Assembly (NCBI RefSeq): GCF_026212465.1
Contig: NC_080051.1
Span: 335,001-399,000, forward strand
DNA: 64,000 nt
Source: Amaranthus tricolor
Lineage: Eukaryota; Streptophyta; Magnoliopsida; Caryophyllales; Amaranthaceae
Reading direction: 5' to 3'
The first letter of the stretch is position 1, and the number at the start of each line of letters is the position of its first letter. Below are positions 45,171 through 57,414 of the stretch, piece after piece. The notes under the pieces are model-generated. The model was not told where the DNA came from. It ran no database searches and worked only from the letters and a program-made list of their open reading frames with translations. The translations under genes were made by a program, and so were the position numbers.

Positions 45171-46412
45171 AATGATCAATGAAGAATGATCGATGAAGAA
45201 TGAACAAGGATTAATGGTCAATGAAGAATGAACGATGAAGAATGAACAAGGATCAATGATCAATGACGAATGAACGATGAAGAATGAACAAGGATCAATG
45301 ATCAATGTAGAATGAACAAGGATCAATGATCAATGACGAATGAACGATGAAGAATGAACAAGGAGTAATGGTCAATGAAGAATGAACAAGGAGTAATGGT
45401 CAATGACGAATGAACGATGAAGAATGAACAAGGATCAATGATCAATGACGAATGAACGATGAAGAATGAACAAGGATCAATGATCAATGAAGAATGAACG
45501 ATGAAGAATGAACAAGGATTAATGGTCAATGACGAATGAACGATGAAGAATGAACAAGGATCAATGATCAATGAAGAATGAACGATGAAGAATGAACAAG
45601 GATCAATGATAAATGAAAAATGAACGATGAAGAATGAATAAGGATCAATGATCAATGACGAATGAACGATGAAGAATGAACAAGGATCAATGATCAATGA
45701 AGAATGAACGATGAAGAATGAACAAGGAGTAATGGTCAATGACGAATGAACGATGAAGAATGAACAAGGATCAATGATCAATGACGAATGAACGATGAAG
45801 AATGAACAAGGATCAATGATCAATGAAGAATGAACGATGAAGAATGAACAAGGATCAATGATCAATGACGAATGAACGATGAAGAATGAACAAGGATCAA
45901 TGATCAATGACGAATGAACGATGAAGAATGAACAAGGATCAATGATCAATGAAGAATGAACAAGGATCAATGATCAAAGAAGAATGAACGATGAAGAATG
46001 AACAAGGATCAATGATCAATGAAGAATGAACGATGAAGAATGAACAAGGAGTAATGGTCAATGACGAATAAACGATGAAGAATGAACAAGGATCAATGAT
46101 CAATGACGAATGAACGATGAAGAATGAACAAGGATCAATGATCAATGAAAAATGAACAAGGATCAATGATCAATGACGAATGAACGATGAAGAATGAACA
46201 AGCATCAATGATCAATGAAGAATGAACAAGGATCAATGGTCAATGACGAATGAACGATGAAGAATGAACAAGGATCAATGATCAATGAAGAATGAACGAT
46301 GAAGAATGAAAAAGGATTAATGGTCAATGACGAATGAACGATGAAGAATGAACAAGGATCTATGATCAATGACGAATGAACGATGAAGAATGAACAAGGA
46401 TCAATGATCAAT
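45171..46412. repeat. Satellite higher-order unit, right part, up to B3
   Basis: This 1242-bp segment completes the unit begun at 38796. It ends with the GGATCTATGATC block and TCAAT at 46408-46412, as at every other B left edge. Confidence 0.95.
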
Positions 46413-47583
46413 TGATATAGATTGGTATGCCTCAAAACAAAACCAAGCTATAAGCACACGTAGTTTGCTGTTTTCGTTTAATGAATTTGTTTTTGTGATT
46501 TTTGTGGTTTTATAACAAGGGAAAAATGAAATGTATGTGTTGATTTTTCAAACTGAAAATGGCTTGCCAAAGGTTGCTTCGATACAGATACACCACGAAA
46601 CAAATCTAAGGGCTCCTAAGAACACATTCAAACTTTAGCCAAAAGTATGAAAAGCATAGGAACTTCAAATTACTTAAACTAATCCAAGTTAAAGTAAATT
46701 GCAAATAAGAACAAGGAAAATTGCTCAAAGGGTTGTGTTTGTATTATGCAAGCTGAATGCCTTCATTACATGAACTACAAGCCTATTTATACTAAAAGGA
46801 AATCAGCCCAACAAAAAATAAATAAAAAAAAAAAAAAAAATTAAATTAAAAAGCAAAAAAATCAGAATGTTGCTTGTTTCTTAACGGCTAGGAATCCACT
46901 TGCAAGTCCACTTGCAAGTTGCATCTTACAATCTTCTATGGAAATAATTAGGCTATTTTGTAGTGCATAGCTATATCTTACAAAGTCTTCATAGGCTATT
47001 TTCTAGGCTGATTTGTTTTTTGTAGAAAAGATCTTCATGTAATAATGAACCAAAATCAGATTTCCCAACGGCTGAATTCTTGTATGATTTGCAAATATCT
47101 TCATATGTCCTTGGTTTATTTGCTGTCTCAAACAACTTGATTTTGCTAAATATATTTTTTTAATCTTCCACTTGCTGAACCTTCATATTTATATTCTTCA
47201 TATTTCCTTGGTTTATTTGCTTGATATTTTCAGCTGCTTGCTTGCGTTTCAATCGCATAATATTCGACCCATGAGCAAAATTAAATACTAAACTCAAATA
47301 AAAGAAAAGTACAACTCGACTAACTAAGCATGAGAAATGATTAAGCTTGATCCTAAACCTGGCTTAAATCATTTCGAAGAAAACAAAAGACCCAAATACT
47401 CGAAATAAAATAAACGACTTAAATAATAAAACGACCCAAAAAAAAAAAAAGAAGACTTAGTTTATGACTACGAAATTAAAGGATTTCAGTTTTGGACCTT
47501 GAATTTTAGCGTCTTCCATTTGATGCATCATTATATTGATCTTGGCTAGCTCAGCAGAACTAGATGTAGGTGATCCTACATCA
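46413..47583 (-). repeat. B3 3' LTR (outer left)
   Basis: This is a 1171-bp LTR adjoining satellite on the left and the B3 polypurine tract (47584-47597) on the right. Confidence 0.95.
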
Positions 47584-50500
47584 TCCTCCCCTTCTTTGGA
47601 AAAGCTTGACCTCAAGCTTGGTAACATGTCCTCCTCATGAAATGTAATCAAATCTGCAACATTGAAAGTAGAAGACACACCATAGCTACTAGGTAGCTCT
47701 AGTTTGTAAGCATTGTCATTTACTTTTTCCAAAATTTCGAACGGTCCATCAATTCTAGCACTTAACTTTGATTTCCTTTGTGTGGGAAACCTATCCTTTC
47801 TCAAGTAAATCCATACTAAGTCACCTTCTTTGAAAATCACTTCTTTTCTCTTTTGGTCCACTTTCTCTTTAACCTTATTATTCATTTTCTCAATCTTTTC
47901 CACAACTTGTTTATGCAACTTTTGGATCTCATTAGCTCTAGTCTCGGCATCATGGCTAAACTTCAAAGGTGTAGGAAAAGGCGTAAGATCTATAGGGGTT
48001 AAAGGATTAAGGCCATAAACTATAAAGAAAGGAGAAAAACCGGTGGTCTTGCTAGGAACTCGATTATAAGCAAATTCAGCATGTGGTAGCAATTGTTCCC
48101 ATTGTTTAGGATTCTTAGTAATGAGGGCACGCAACAAGGTTCCTAAGGTCCTATTGGTTACTTCGGTTTGTCCATCAGTCTGAGGGTGGCTAGAACTACT
48201 AAAGTTAAGCTTGGTTCCCATCTTTTTCCACAAAGTAAGCCAAAAATGACTAAGAAACTTTGAGTCTCTATCACTTACCATACTTCTTGCTATCCCATGT
48301 AGTCTTACTATTTCTTTAAAATAAAGATTAGCAATGTTAACAGCATCATGTGTAGTATGACAAGGAATGAAATGGGCCATCTTAGAAAACCTATCAACAA
48401 CAACCATAATGGAATCCTTATTGTTAGAGGTTCTAGGTAGTCCGGTTATGAAGTCTAAGCTCACATCTTCCCATGGATTTTGTGGTGTAGGAAGAGGTTG
48501 GTAAAGACCTTGAGACGTTTTGTGGGCTTTGGCTTTTAGGCATTGCACACACCTCTTAATAATATGAATGACATCTTTAGCAAGTTTCGGCCAAAAGAAG
48601 GTCTCACTCACTAGAGCTATGGTCTTTTCTTCCCCAAAATGTCCTCCAAGTCCTCCCTCATGATATTCCTTAATTAAGGTCTCCCTAACACTATGTCTGG
48701 GCACACATAATTGATTACCTCGAAAGAGATATCCTTGAAAGAGGTAAAAAAGTCCTTGAGGTTTGTTATGACATTTTTCAAATATTTCTCCAAAATCAAC
48801 ATCATCAATATAACATTCTTTTAACAATTCCATCCCAACAACCTTAGTATTCAAAGTACTCAAAAGCAAGTATCTCCTAGATAAAGCATCAGCTCCGGTG
48901 TTTAATTTACCCGCTTTGTGTTTAATGGTGAAATGAAAGGTTTGTAGGAACTCGACCCACTTAGCATGTCTAGATTGAAGTTTGTGTTGGCTTTGAATGA
49001 ATTTTAAGGCCTCATGGTCAGAATGTAACACAAATTCTTTTGCAATCAAATAATGTCTCCAATGTTCTAAACATCTAATAATAGCATAAAACTCTTTATC
49101 ATAAGTAGAATACTTCCTTTTAGCATCATTGAGTTTTTCACTAAAGTAAGCAAGGGGTTTGTTGTTTTGAGTAAGAACACCTCCAATACCTACCCCAGAT
49201 GCGTCACATTCTACTTCAAAGATATCCTCAAAATTAGGCAAAGCTAGAACAGGTGCGGTGGTAAGTTTGTCTTTGATGGTGTCAAAGGCTGCTTGTGCTT
49301 TGGAATTCCATTCTATGGTCTTATGTTTTGTGAGTTCGGTGATAGGGGCCATGATTGAACTAAAGTTTGGGACAAACCTCCTATAAAAAGAAGCTAAACC
49401 ATGAAATGATCTAACTTGGTGAATGGTGGTAGGAACAGGCCAGTCTCTAATAGCTTCAACTTTCTTTTCATCCGCTTTTATCCCCTCAATTGACACAATA
49501 AACCCAAGAAATTTTACTGATTCCGAAAAGAATTGACACTTTTCCAAATTACCATACAATTTTTCTTTAGCCAATACACTAAAAACTTGATGCAAATGTT
49601 TAACATGCTCGTCTTCACTTTGACTATACACCAAGATATCATCAAAATAAACCACAACAAATTGACCCAAGAAAGGCTTTAAAGTTTGGTTCATAAGTCT
49701 CATAAAGGTAGAAGGTGCATTAGACAACCCAAAGGGCATGACTAACCATTCATAAAGTCCTTCTTTAGTTTTAAATGCGGTTTTCCATTCATCCCCTTCA
49801 TAAATTCTAACTTGGTGATATCCACTCCTAAGGTCGATTTTAGAAAAAACTTTCGAACCATATAAATCATCTAACAAGTCATTGAGTCTAGGTATTGGAA
49901 ATCTATACTTGATGGTGATTCTATTAATGGCTCTACTGTCCACACACATCCTCATTTCTCCAGTTTTCTTAGGCACAAGTAAGGTAGGGACGGCACAAGG
50001 ACTTATGGACTCTCTAATCAAACCTTTAGCTAACAATTCATCAACTTGTCTCCTAATTTCTTCGGTCTCTTTAGGATTAGTTCTATAGGCTGGTTTGTTA
50101 GGTAATGTGGAACCGGGAATGAAATCAATCTTATGTTGTATGTCCCTTTTTGGTGGAAGTCCATTAGGTATCTCAATAGGAAAAACATGCGCAAATTCAT
50201 CAAGTAAAGGCACAAGCAAAGGGTGATCATGCAAAACAGATTCGGTTTCATCATTTAGCAATAACAATTCTTTTCGTTCCACAAATTCATGTTGTTCACT
50301 TTTAAGTATAGGAATCAAAGAATGAAAATTTGTTAAAGTTGCTTGTAATTTAGAATTATGGCCAGGTGCATATGGAGCTAACGTGATCTTTTTCTTATTT
50401 AAAACAAAAGTATGTGTATTTTTAAAGCCATCATGCATAACTTTTCTATCATATTGCCAAGGTCTTCCTAATAAAACATGACATGCATCCATAGGTATAA

Positions 50501-51848
50501 CATCACATAAAAGACTCTCCTTATAACTATTGCCTATTGAAAACGATAGTAAAACTTGAGAGTTTACAGGAATACCTTTGTTTTGATTCAACCATTGAAT
50601 CATGTATGGCTCGGGGTGTGGAGTGGCGGTGAGATTAAGCTTGTCCACCATGGTCTTTGAAGCGACATTAGTGCAACTTCCTCCATCAATGATAAGCGAA
50701 CAGATCTTACCTTTAACCGTACATTTTGTGTGGAATATTGCTTCCCTTTGTGGGTTTGGATCTTTGGCTTTGACCCCACTAAGAGCTCTTCGCATAACCA
50801 ATAATTCTCCTTCATCTGGATATATCATTTCCTCATCAAGTTCAGCATTGTCACAGAAATCCTCCTCGTTTTCCTCTTGATGATCATCAAATTCAACCAA
50901 GTTCACCATTTTTCGGTTTGGGCATTCGGATGAGATATGTCCTAAGCCTTGACACTTAAAACATCTCCTAGGTGTGAATGAATTGGTGTTTGCTTTGGGT
51001 GTATTGGGTACGCTTACGGGCTGCTTTAAATGATTATTTTGCAAAGCTTTTGAATCTTGCGAATGGGCTTTAGAATAGGGATGGGGAGTGTTCTTTTGGT
51101 AGGAATTGAAATTGGTCGTTCTTGCTGAAGTGAAACGTGAGGTTTCCTTCATTTTAGTTCTTTGTTGTTTTTCCACTTTATGTGCAAGGTTAATTAAATC
51201 ATCAAGGCAAGCATAAGGTTGTAATTCAACAATGTTTCTGATTTTTGAATCTAAACCATTTAAAAATCTTACCAAAGTTTGATGATCATCCTCCTTAAGG
51301 TCGCACCTCATTATCATTGTCTCGAACTCTCGACCATACTCTTCTACACTCCTGCCATCTTGTTGTAGATGTTGAAGTTTGGTGAAATTCTCTTGCATGT
51401 AGTATGAAGGCAGAAACTTTTCCTTCATTTGCTTCTTCATCTTTTCCCATGATCTAATCTTGTCTTTCCCTTCTCTTTCTCGTTTTGCACATTTGCTAGC
51501 CCACCAAGTAGAAGCATATTTGCGCAATTTTAATGCTACTATCTTTACCTTCTTTTCTTCATCCGTATTCTTGTAATCAAATACTCTTTCAACGGTTCTT
51601 ACCCATTCAAGGAACTCATCTCCATCTAATCTTCCTTCAAATTCTGGAATGTCGACTCTAAGATCATCTCCACGGCTTGTTTGCCTACTAACTTTAGGAC
51701 TTTCAGACTCATAATCCCCACCTTCCCTTAAGGTGCGTTTTAGGTCTAGATACTCTTTAAGTTGGGTTTGTAGGTATTTAATGGTGGCATTTTGCTCTTC
51801 AACAATTCTGCTCAAATCACTTGTTTCTCCTTCACCACTTTGAGACAT
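47457..51848 (-). CDS. B3 gag-pol polyprotein
   Basis: This is an intact 1463-aa frame with the same translation as B1: gag, CCHC knuckle, protease, RT (FDD), RNase H, and integrase with D-X35-E. The last 41 or so residues lie in the left LTR. Its promoter would be the shared middle LTR. Confidence 0.96.
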   Translation of the reverse strand: MSQSGEGETSDLSRIVEEQNATIKYLQTQLKEYLDLKRTLREGGDYESESPKVSRQTSRGDDLRVDIPEFEGRLDGDEFLEWVRTVERVFDYKNTDEEKKVKIVALKLRKYASTWWASKCAKREREGKDKIRSWEKMKKQMKEKFLPSYYMQENFTKLQHLQQDGRSVEEYGREFETMIMRCDLKEDDHQTLVRFLNGLDSKIRNIVELQPYACLDDLINLAHKVEKQQRTKMKETSRFTSARTTNFNSYQKNTPHPYSKAHSQDSKALQNNHLKQPVSVPNTPKANTNSFTPRRCFKCQGLGHISSECPNRKMVNLVEFDDHQEENEEDFCDNAELDEEMIYPDEGELLVMRRALSGVKAKDPNPQREAIFHTKCTVKGKICSLIIDGGSCTNVASKTMVDKLNLTATPHPEPYMIQWLNQNKGIPVNSQVLLSFSIGNSYKESLLCDVIPMDACHVLLGRPWQYDRKVMHDGFKNTHTFVLNKKKITLAPYAPGHNSKLQATLTNFHSLIPILKSEQHEFVERKELLLLNDETESVLHDHPLLVPLLDEFAHVFPIEIPNGLPPKRDIQHKIDFIPGSTLPNKPAYRTNPKETEEIRRQVDELLAKGLIRESISPCAVPTLLVPKKTGEMRMCVDSRAINRITIKYRFPIPRLNDLLDDLYGSKVFSKIDLRSGYHQVRIYEGDEWKTAFKTKEGLYEWLVMPFGLSNAPSTFMRLMNQTLKPFLGQFVVVYFDDILVYSQSEDEHVKHLHQVFSVLAKEKLYGNLEKCQFFSESVKFLGFIVSIEGIKADEKKVEAIRDWPVPTTIHQVRSFHGLASFYRRFVPNFSSIMAPITELTKHKTIEWNSKAQAAFDTIKDKLTTAPVLALPNFEDIFEVECDASGVGIGGVLTQNNKPLAYFSEKLNDAKRKYSTYDKEFYAIIRCLEHWRHYLIAKEFVLHSDHEALKFIQSQHKLQSRHAKWVEFLQTFHFTIKHKAGKLNTGADALSRRYLLLSTLNTKVVGMELLKECYIDDVDFGEIFEKCHNKPQGLFYLFQGYLFRGNQLCVPRHSVRETLIKEYHEGGLGGHFGEEKTIALVSETFFWPKLAKDVIHIIKRCVQCLKAKAHKTSQGLYQPLPTPQNPWEDVSLDFITGLPRTSNNKDSIMVVVDRFSKMAHFIPCHTTHDAVNIANLYFKEIVRLHGIARSMVSDRDSKFLSHFWLTLWKKMGTKLNFSSSSHPQTDGQTEVTNRTLGTLLRALITKNPKQWEQLLPHAEFAYNRVPSKTTGFSPFFIVYGLNPLTPIDLTPFPTPLKFSHDAETRANEIQKLHKQVVEKIEKMNNKVKEKVDQKRKEVIFKEGDLVWIYLRKDRFPTQRKSKLSARIDGPFEILEKVNDNAYKLELPSSYGVSSTFNVADLITFHEEDMLPSLRSSFSKEGEDDVGSPTSSSAELAKINIMMHQMEDAKIQGPKLKSFNFVVIN

Positions 51849-51913
51849 GGTGTTATGCTTTGTGAATGAACGAAATTAAGGCTCGGAGCGTAGCCTTGGC
51901 TCTGATACCAAGA

Positions 51914-53084
51914 TGATATAGATTGGTATGCCTCAAAACAAAACCAAGCTATAAGCACACGTAGTTTGCTGTTTTCGTTTAATGAATTTGTTTTTGTGAT
52001 TTTTGTGGTTTTATAACAAGGGAAAAATGAAATGTATGTGTTGATTTTTCAAACTGAAAATGGCTTGCCAAAGGTTGCTTCGATACAGATACACCACGAA
52101 ACAAATCTAAGGGCTCCTAAGAACACATTCAAACTTTAGCCAAAAGTATGAAAAGCATAGGAACTTCAAATTACTTAAACTAATCCAAGTTAAAGTAAAT
52201 TGCAAATAAGAACAAGGAAAATTGCTCAAAGGGTTGTGTTTGTATTATGCAAGCTGAATGCCTTCATTACATGAACTACAAGCCTATTTATACTAAAAGG
52301 AAATCAGCCCAACAAAAAATAAATAAAAAAAAAAAAAAAAATTAAATTAAAAAGCAAAAAAATCAGAATGTTGCTTGTTTCTTAACGGCTAGGAATCCAC
52401 TTGCAAGTCCACTTGCAAGTTGCATCTTACAATCTTCTATGGAAATAATTAGGCTATTTTGTAGTGCATAGCTATATCTTACAAAGTCTTCATAGGCTAT
52501 TTTCTAGGCTGATTTGTTTTTTGTAGAAAAGATCTTCATGTAATAATGAACCAAAATCAGATTTCCCAACGGCTGAATTCTTGTATGATTTGCAAATATC
52601 TTCATATGTCCTTGGTTTATTTGCTGTCTCAAACAACTTGATTTTGCTAAATATATTTTTTTAATCTTCCACTTGCTGAACCTTCATATTTATATTCTTC
52701 ATATTTCCTTGGTTTATTTGCTTGATATTTTCAGCTGCTTGCTTGCGTTTCAATCGCATAATATTCGACCCATGAGCAAAATTAAATACTAAACTCAAAT
52801 AAAAGAAAAGTACAACTCGACTAACTAAGCATGAGAAATGATTAAGCTTGATCCTAAACCTGGCTTAAATCATTTCGAAGAAAACAAAAGACCCAAATAC
52901 TCGAAATAAAATAAACGACTTAAATAATAAAACGACCCAAAAAAAAAAAAAGAAGACTTAGTTTATGACTACGAAATTAAAGGATTTCAGTTTTGGACCT
53001 TGAATTTTAGCGTCTTCCATTTGATGCATCATTATATTGATCTTGGCTAGCTCAGCAGAACTAGATGTAGGTGATCCTACATCA
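51914..53084 (-). repeat. Shared middle LTR of the B3/B4 tandem
   Basis: This 1171-bp LTR acts as 5' LTR for B3 (primer site at 51899-51910) and 3' LTR for B4 (polypurine tract at 53085-53098). No satellite or TCAAT lies on either side. Confidence 0.95.
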
Positions 53085-56000
53085 TCCTCCCCTTCTTTGG
53101 AAAAGCTTGACCTCAAGCTTGGTAACATGTCCTCCTCATGAAATGTAATCAAATCTGCAACATTGAAAGTAGAAGACACACCATAGCTACTAGGTAGCTC
53201 TAGTTTGTAAGCATTGTCATTTACTTTTTCCAAAATTTCGAACGGTCCATCAATTCTAGCACTTAACTTTGATTTCCTTTGTGTGGGAAACCTATCCTTT
53301 CTCAAGTAAATCCATACTAAGTCACCTTCTTTGAAAATCACTTCTTTTCTCTTTTGGTCCACTTTCTCTTTAACCTTATTATTCATTTTCTCAATCTTTT
53401 CCACAACTTGTTTATGCAACTTTTGGATCTCATTAGCTCTAGTCTCGGCATCATGGCTAAACTTCAAAGGTGTAGGAAAAGGCGTAAGATCTATAGGGGT
53501 TAAAGGATTAAGGCCATAAACTATAAAGAAAGGAGAAAAACCGGTGGTCTTGCTAGGAACTCGATTATAAGCAAATTCAGCATGTGGTAGCAATTGTTCC
53601 CATTGTTTAGGATTCTTAGTAATGAGGGCACGCAACAAGGTTCCTAAGGTCCTATTGGTTACTTCGGTTTGTCCATCAGTCTGAGGGTGGCTAGAACTAC
53701 TAAAGTTAAGCTTGGTTCCCATCTTTTTCCACAAAGTAAGCCAAAAATGACTAAGAAACTTTGAGTCTCTATCACTTACCATACTTCTTGCTATCCCATG
53801 TAGTCTTACTATTTCTTTAAAATAAAGATTAGCAATGTTAACAGCATCATGTGTAGTATGACAAGGAATGAAATGGGCCATCTTAGAAAACCTATCAACA
53901 ACAACCATAATGGAATCCTTATTGTTAGAGGTTCTAGGTAGTCCGGTTATGAAGTCTAAGCTCACATCTTCCCATGGATTTTGTGGTGTAGGAAGAGGTT
54001 GGTAAAGACCTTGAGACGTTTTGTGGGCTTTGGCTTTTAGGCATTGCACACACCTCTTAATAATATGAATGACATCTTTAGCAAGTTTCGGCCAAAAGAA
54101 GGTCTCACTCACTAGAGCTATGGTCTTTTCTTCCCCAAAATGTCCTCCAAGTCCTCCCTCATGATATTCCTTAATTAAGGTCTCCCTAACACTATGTCTG
54201 GGCACACATAATTGATTACCTCGAAAGAGATATCCTTGAAAGAGGTAAAAAAGTCCTTGAGGTTTGTTATGACATTTTTCAAATATTTCTCCAAAATCAA
54301 CATCATCAATATAACATTCTTTTAACAATTCCATCCCAACAACCTTAGTATTCAAAGTACTCAAAAGCAAGTATCTCCTAGATAAAGCATCAGCTCCGGT
54401 GTTTAATTTACCCGCTTTGTGTTTAATGGTGAAATGAAAGGTTTGTAGGAACTCGACCCACTTAGCATGTCTAGATTGAAGTTTGTGTTGGCTTTGAATG
54501 AATTTTAAGGCCTCATGGTCAGAATGTAACACAAATTCTTTTGCAATCAAATAATGTCTCCAATGTTCTAAACATCTAATAATAGCATAAAACTCTTTAT
54601 CATAAGTAGAATACTTCCTTTTAGCATCATTGAGTTTTTCACTAAAGTAAGCAAGGGGTTTGTTGTTTTGAGTAAGAACACCTCCAATACCTACCCCAGA
54701 TGCGTCACATTCTACTTCAAAGATATCCTCAAAATTAGGCAAAGCTAGAACAGGTGCGGTGGTAAGTTTGTCTTTGATGGTGTCAAAGGCTGCTTGTGCT
54801 TTGGAATTCCATTCTATGGTCTTATGTTTTGTGAGTTCGGTGATAGGGGCCATGATTGAACTAAAGTTTGGGACAAACCTCCTATAAAAAGAAGCTAAAC
54901 CATGAAATGATCTAACTTGGTGAATGGTGGTAGGAACAGGCCAGTCTCTAATAGCTTCAACTTTCTTTTCATCCGCTTTTATCCCCTCAATTGACACAAT
55001 AAACCCAAGAAATTTTACTGATTCCGAAAAGAATTGACACTTTTCCAAATTACCATACAATTTTTCTTTAGCCAATACACTAAAAACTTGATGCAAATGT
55101 TTAACATGCTCGTCTTCACTTTGACTATACACCAAGATATCATCAAAATAAACCACAACAAATTGACCCAAGAAAGGCTTTAAAGTTTGGTTCATAAGTC
55201 TCATAAAGGTAGAAGGTGCATTAGACAACCCAAAGGGCATGACTAACCATTCATAAAGTCCTTCTTTAGTTTTAAATGCGGTTTTCCATTCATCCCCTTC
55301 ATAAATTCTAACTTGGTGATATCCACTCCTAAGGTCGATTTTAGAAAAAACTTTCGAACCATATAAATCATCTAACAAGTCATTGAGTCTAGGTATTGGA
55401 AATCTATACTTGATGGTGATTCTATTAATGGCTCTACTGTCCACACACATCCTCATTTCTCCAGTTTTCTTAGGCACAAGTAAGGTAGGGACGGCACAAG
55501 GACTTATGGACTCTCTAATCAAACCTTTAGCTAACAATTCATCAACTTGTCTCCTAATTTCTTCGGTCTCTTTAGGATTAGTTCTATAGGCTGGTTTGTT
55601 AGGTAATGTGGAACCGGGAATGAAATCAATCTTATGTTGTATGTCCCTTTTTGGTGGAAGTCCATTAGGTATCTCAATAGGAAAAACATGCGCAAATTCA
55701 TCAAGTAAAGGCACAAGCAAAGGGTGATCATGCAAAACAGATTCGGTTTCATCATTTAGCAATAACAATTCTTTTCGTTCCACAAATTCATGTTGTTCAC
55801 TTTTAAGTATAGGAATCAAAGAATGAAAATTTGTTAAAGTTGCTTGTAATTTAGAATTATGGCCAGGTGCATATGGAGCTAACGTGATCTTTTTCTTATT
55901 TAAAACAAAAGTATGTGTATTTTTAAAGCCATCATGCATAACTTTTCTATCATATTGCCAAGGTCTTCCTAATAAAACATGACATGCATCCATAGGTATA

Positions 56001-57349
56001 ACATCACATAAAAGACTCTCCTTATAACTATTGCCTATTGAAAACGATAGTAAAACTTGAGAGTTTACAGGAATACCTTTGTTTTGATTCAACCATTGAA
56101 TCATGTATGGCTCGGGGTGTGGAGTGGCGGTGAGATTAAGCTTGTCCACCATGGTCTTTGAAGCGACATTAGTGCAACTTCCTCCATCAATGATAAGCGA
56201 ACAGATCTTACCTTTAACCGTACATTTTGTGTGGAATATTGCTTCCCTTTGTGGGTTTGGATCTTTGGCTTTGACCCCACTAAGAGCTCTTCGCATAACC
56301 AATAATTCTCCTTCATCTGGATATATCATTTCCTCATCAAGTTCAGCATTGTCACAGAAATCCTCCTCGTTTTCCTCTTGATGATCATCAAATTCAACCA
56401 AGTTCACCATTTTTCGGTTTGGGCATTCGGATGAGATATGTCCTAAGCCTTGACACTTAAAACATCTCCTAGGTGTGAATGAATTGGTGTTTGCTTTGGG
56501 TGTATTGGGTACGCTTACGGGCTGCTTTAAATGATTATTTTGCAAAGCTTTTGAATCTTGCGAATGGGCTTTAGAATAGGGATGGGGAGTGTTCTTTTGG
56601 TAGGAATTGAAATTGGTCGTTCTTGCTGAAGTGAAACGTGAGGTTTCCTTCATTTTAGTTCTTTGTTGTTTTTCCACTTTATGTGCAAGGTTAATTAAAT
56701 CATCAAGGCAAGCATAAGGTTGTAATTCAACAATGTTTCTGATTTTTGAATCTAAACCATTTAAAAATCTTACCAAAGTTTGATGATCATCCTCCTTAAG
56801 GTCGCACCTCATTATCATTGTCTCGAACTCTCGACCATACTCTTCTACACTCCTGCCATCTTGTTGTAGATGTTGAAGTTTGGTGAAATTCTCTTGCATG
56901 TAGTATGAAGGCAGAAACTTTTCCTTCATTTGCTTCTTCATCTTTTCCCATGATCTAATCTTGTCTTTCCCTTCTCTTTCTCGTTTTGCACATTTGCTAG
57001 CCCACCAAGTAGAAGCATATTTGCGCAATTTTAATGCTACTATCTTTACCTTCTTTTCTTCATCCGTATTCTTGTAATCAAATACTCTTTCAACGGTTCT
57101 TACCCATTCAAGGAACTCATCTCCATCTAATCTTCCTTCAAATTCTGGAATGTCGACTCTAAGATCATCTCCACGGCTTGTTTGCCTACTAACTTTAGGA
57201 CTTTCAGACTCATAATCCCCACCTTCCCTTAAGGTGCGTTTTAGGTCTAGATACTCTTTAAGTTGGGTTTGTAGGTATTTAATGGTGGCATTTTGCTCTT
57301 CAACAATTCTGCTCAAATCACTTGTTTCTCCTTCACCACTTTGAGACAT
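52958..57349 (-). CDS. B4 gag-pol polyprotein
   Basis: This is an intact 1463-aa frame that reads the same as B1 and B3. Its C-terminal residues are encoded in the middle LTR. It has all catalytic motifs and no stops. Confidence 0.96.
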   Translation of the reverse strand: MSQSGEGETSDLSRIVEEQNATIKYLQTQLKEYLDLKRTLREGGDYESESPKVSRQTSRGDDLRVDIPEFEGRLDGDEFLEWVRTVERVFDYKNTDEEKKVKIVALKLRKYASTWWASKCAKREREGKDKIRSWEKMKKQMKEKFLPSYYMQENFTKLQHLQQDGRSVEEYGREFETMIMRCDLKEDDHQTLVRFLNGLDSKIRNIVELQPYACLDDLINLAHKVEKQQRTKMKETSRFTSARTTNFNSYQKNTPHPYSKAHSQDSKALQNNHLKQPVSVPNTPKANTNSFTPRRCFKCQGLGHISSECPNRKMVNLVEFDDHQEENEEDFCDNAELDEEMIYPDEGELLVMRRALSGVKAKDPNPQREAIFHTKCTVKGKICSLIIDGGSCTNVASKTMVDKLNLTATPHPEPYMIQWLNQNKGIPVNSQVLLSFSIGNSYKESLLCDVIPMDACHVLLGRPWQYDRKVMHDGFKNTHTFVLNKKKITLAPYAPGHNSKLQATLTNFHSLIPILKSEQHEFVERKELLLLNDETESVLHDHPLLVPLLDEFAHVFPIEIPNGLPPKRDIQHKIDFIPGSTLPNKPAYRTNPKETEEIRRQVDELLAKGLIRESISPCAVPTLLVPKKTGEMRMCVDSRAINRITIKYRFPIPRLNDLLDDLYGSKVFSKIDLRSGYHQVRIYEGDEWKTAFKTKEGLYEWLVMPFGLSNAPSTFMRLMNQTLKPFLGQFVVVYFDDILVYSQSEDEHVKHLHQVFSVLAKEKLYGNLEKCQFFSESVKFLGFIVSIEGIKADEKKVEAIRDWPVPTTIHQVRSFHGLASFYRRFVPNFSSIMAPITELTKHKTIEWNSKAQAAFDTIKDKLTTAPVLALPNFEDIFEVECDASGVGIGGVLTQNNKPLAYFSEKLNDAKRKYSTYDKEFYAIIRCLEHWRHYLIAKEFVLHSDHEALKFIQSQHKLQSRHAKWVEFLQTFHFTIKHKAGKLNTGADALSRRYLLLSTLNTKVVGMELLKECYIDDVDFGEIFEKCHNKPQGLFYLFQGYLFRGNQLCVPRHSVRETLIKEYHEGGLGGHFGEEKTIALVSETFFWPKLAKDVIHIIKRCVQCLKAKAHKTSQGLYQPLPTPQNPWEDVSLDFITGLPRTSNNKDSIMVVVDRFSKMAHFIPCHTTHDAVNIANLYFKEIVRLHGIARSMVSDRDSKFLSHFWLTLWKKMGTKLNFSSSSHPQTDGQTEVTNRTLGTLLRALITKNPKQWEQLLPHAEFAYNRVPSKTTGFSPFFIVYGLNPLTPIDLTPFPTPLKFSHDAETRANEIQKLHKQVVEKIEKMNNKVKEKVDQKRKEVIFKEGDLVWIYLRKDRFPTQRKSKLSARIDGPFEILEKVNDNAYKLELPSSYGVSSTFNVADLITFHEEDMLPSLRSSFSKEGEDDVGSPTSSSAELAKINIMMHQMEDAKIQGPKLKSFNFVVIN

Positions 57350-57414
57350 GGTGTTATGCTTTGTGAATGAACGAAATTAAGGCTCGGAGCGTAGCCTTGG
57401 CTCTGATACCAAGA

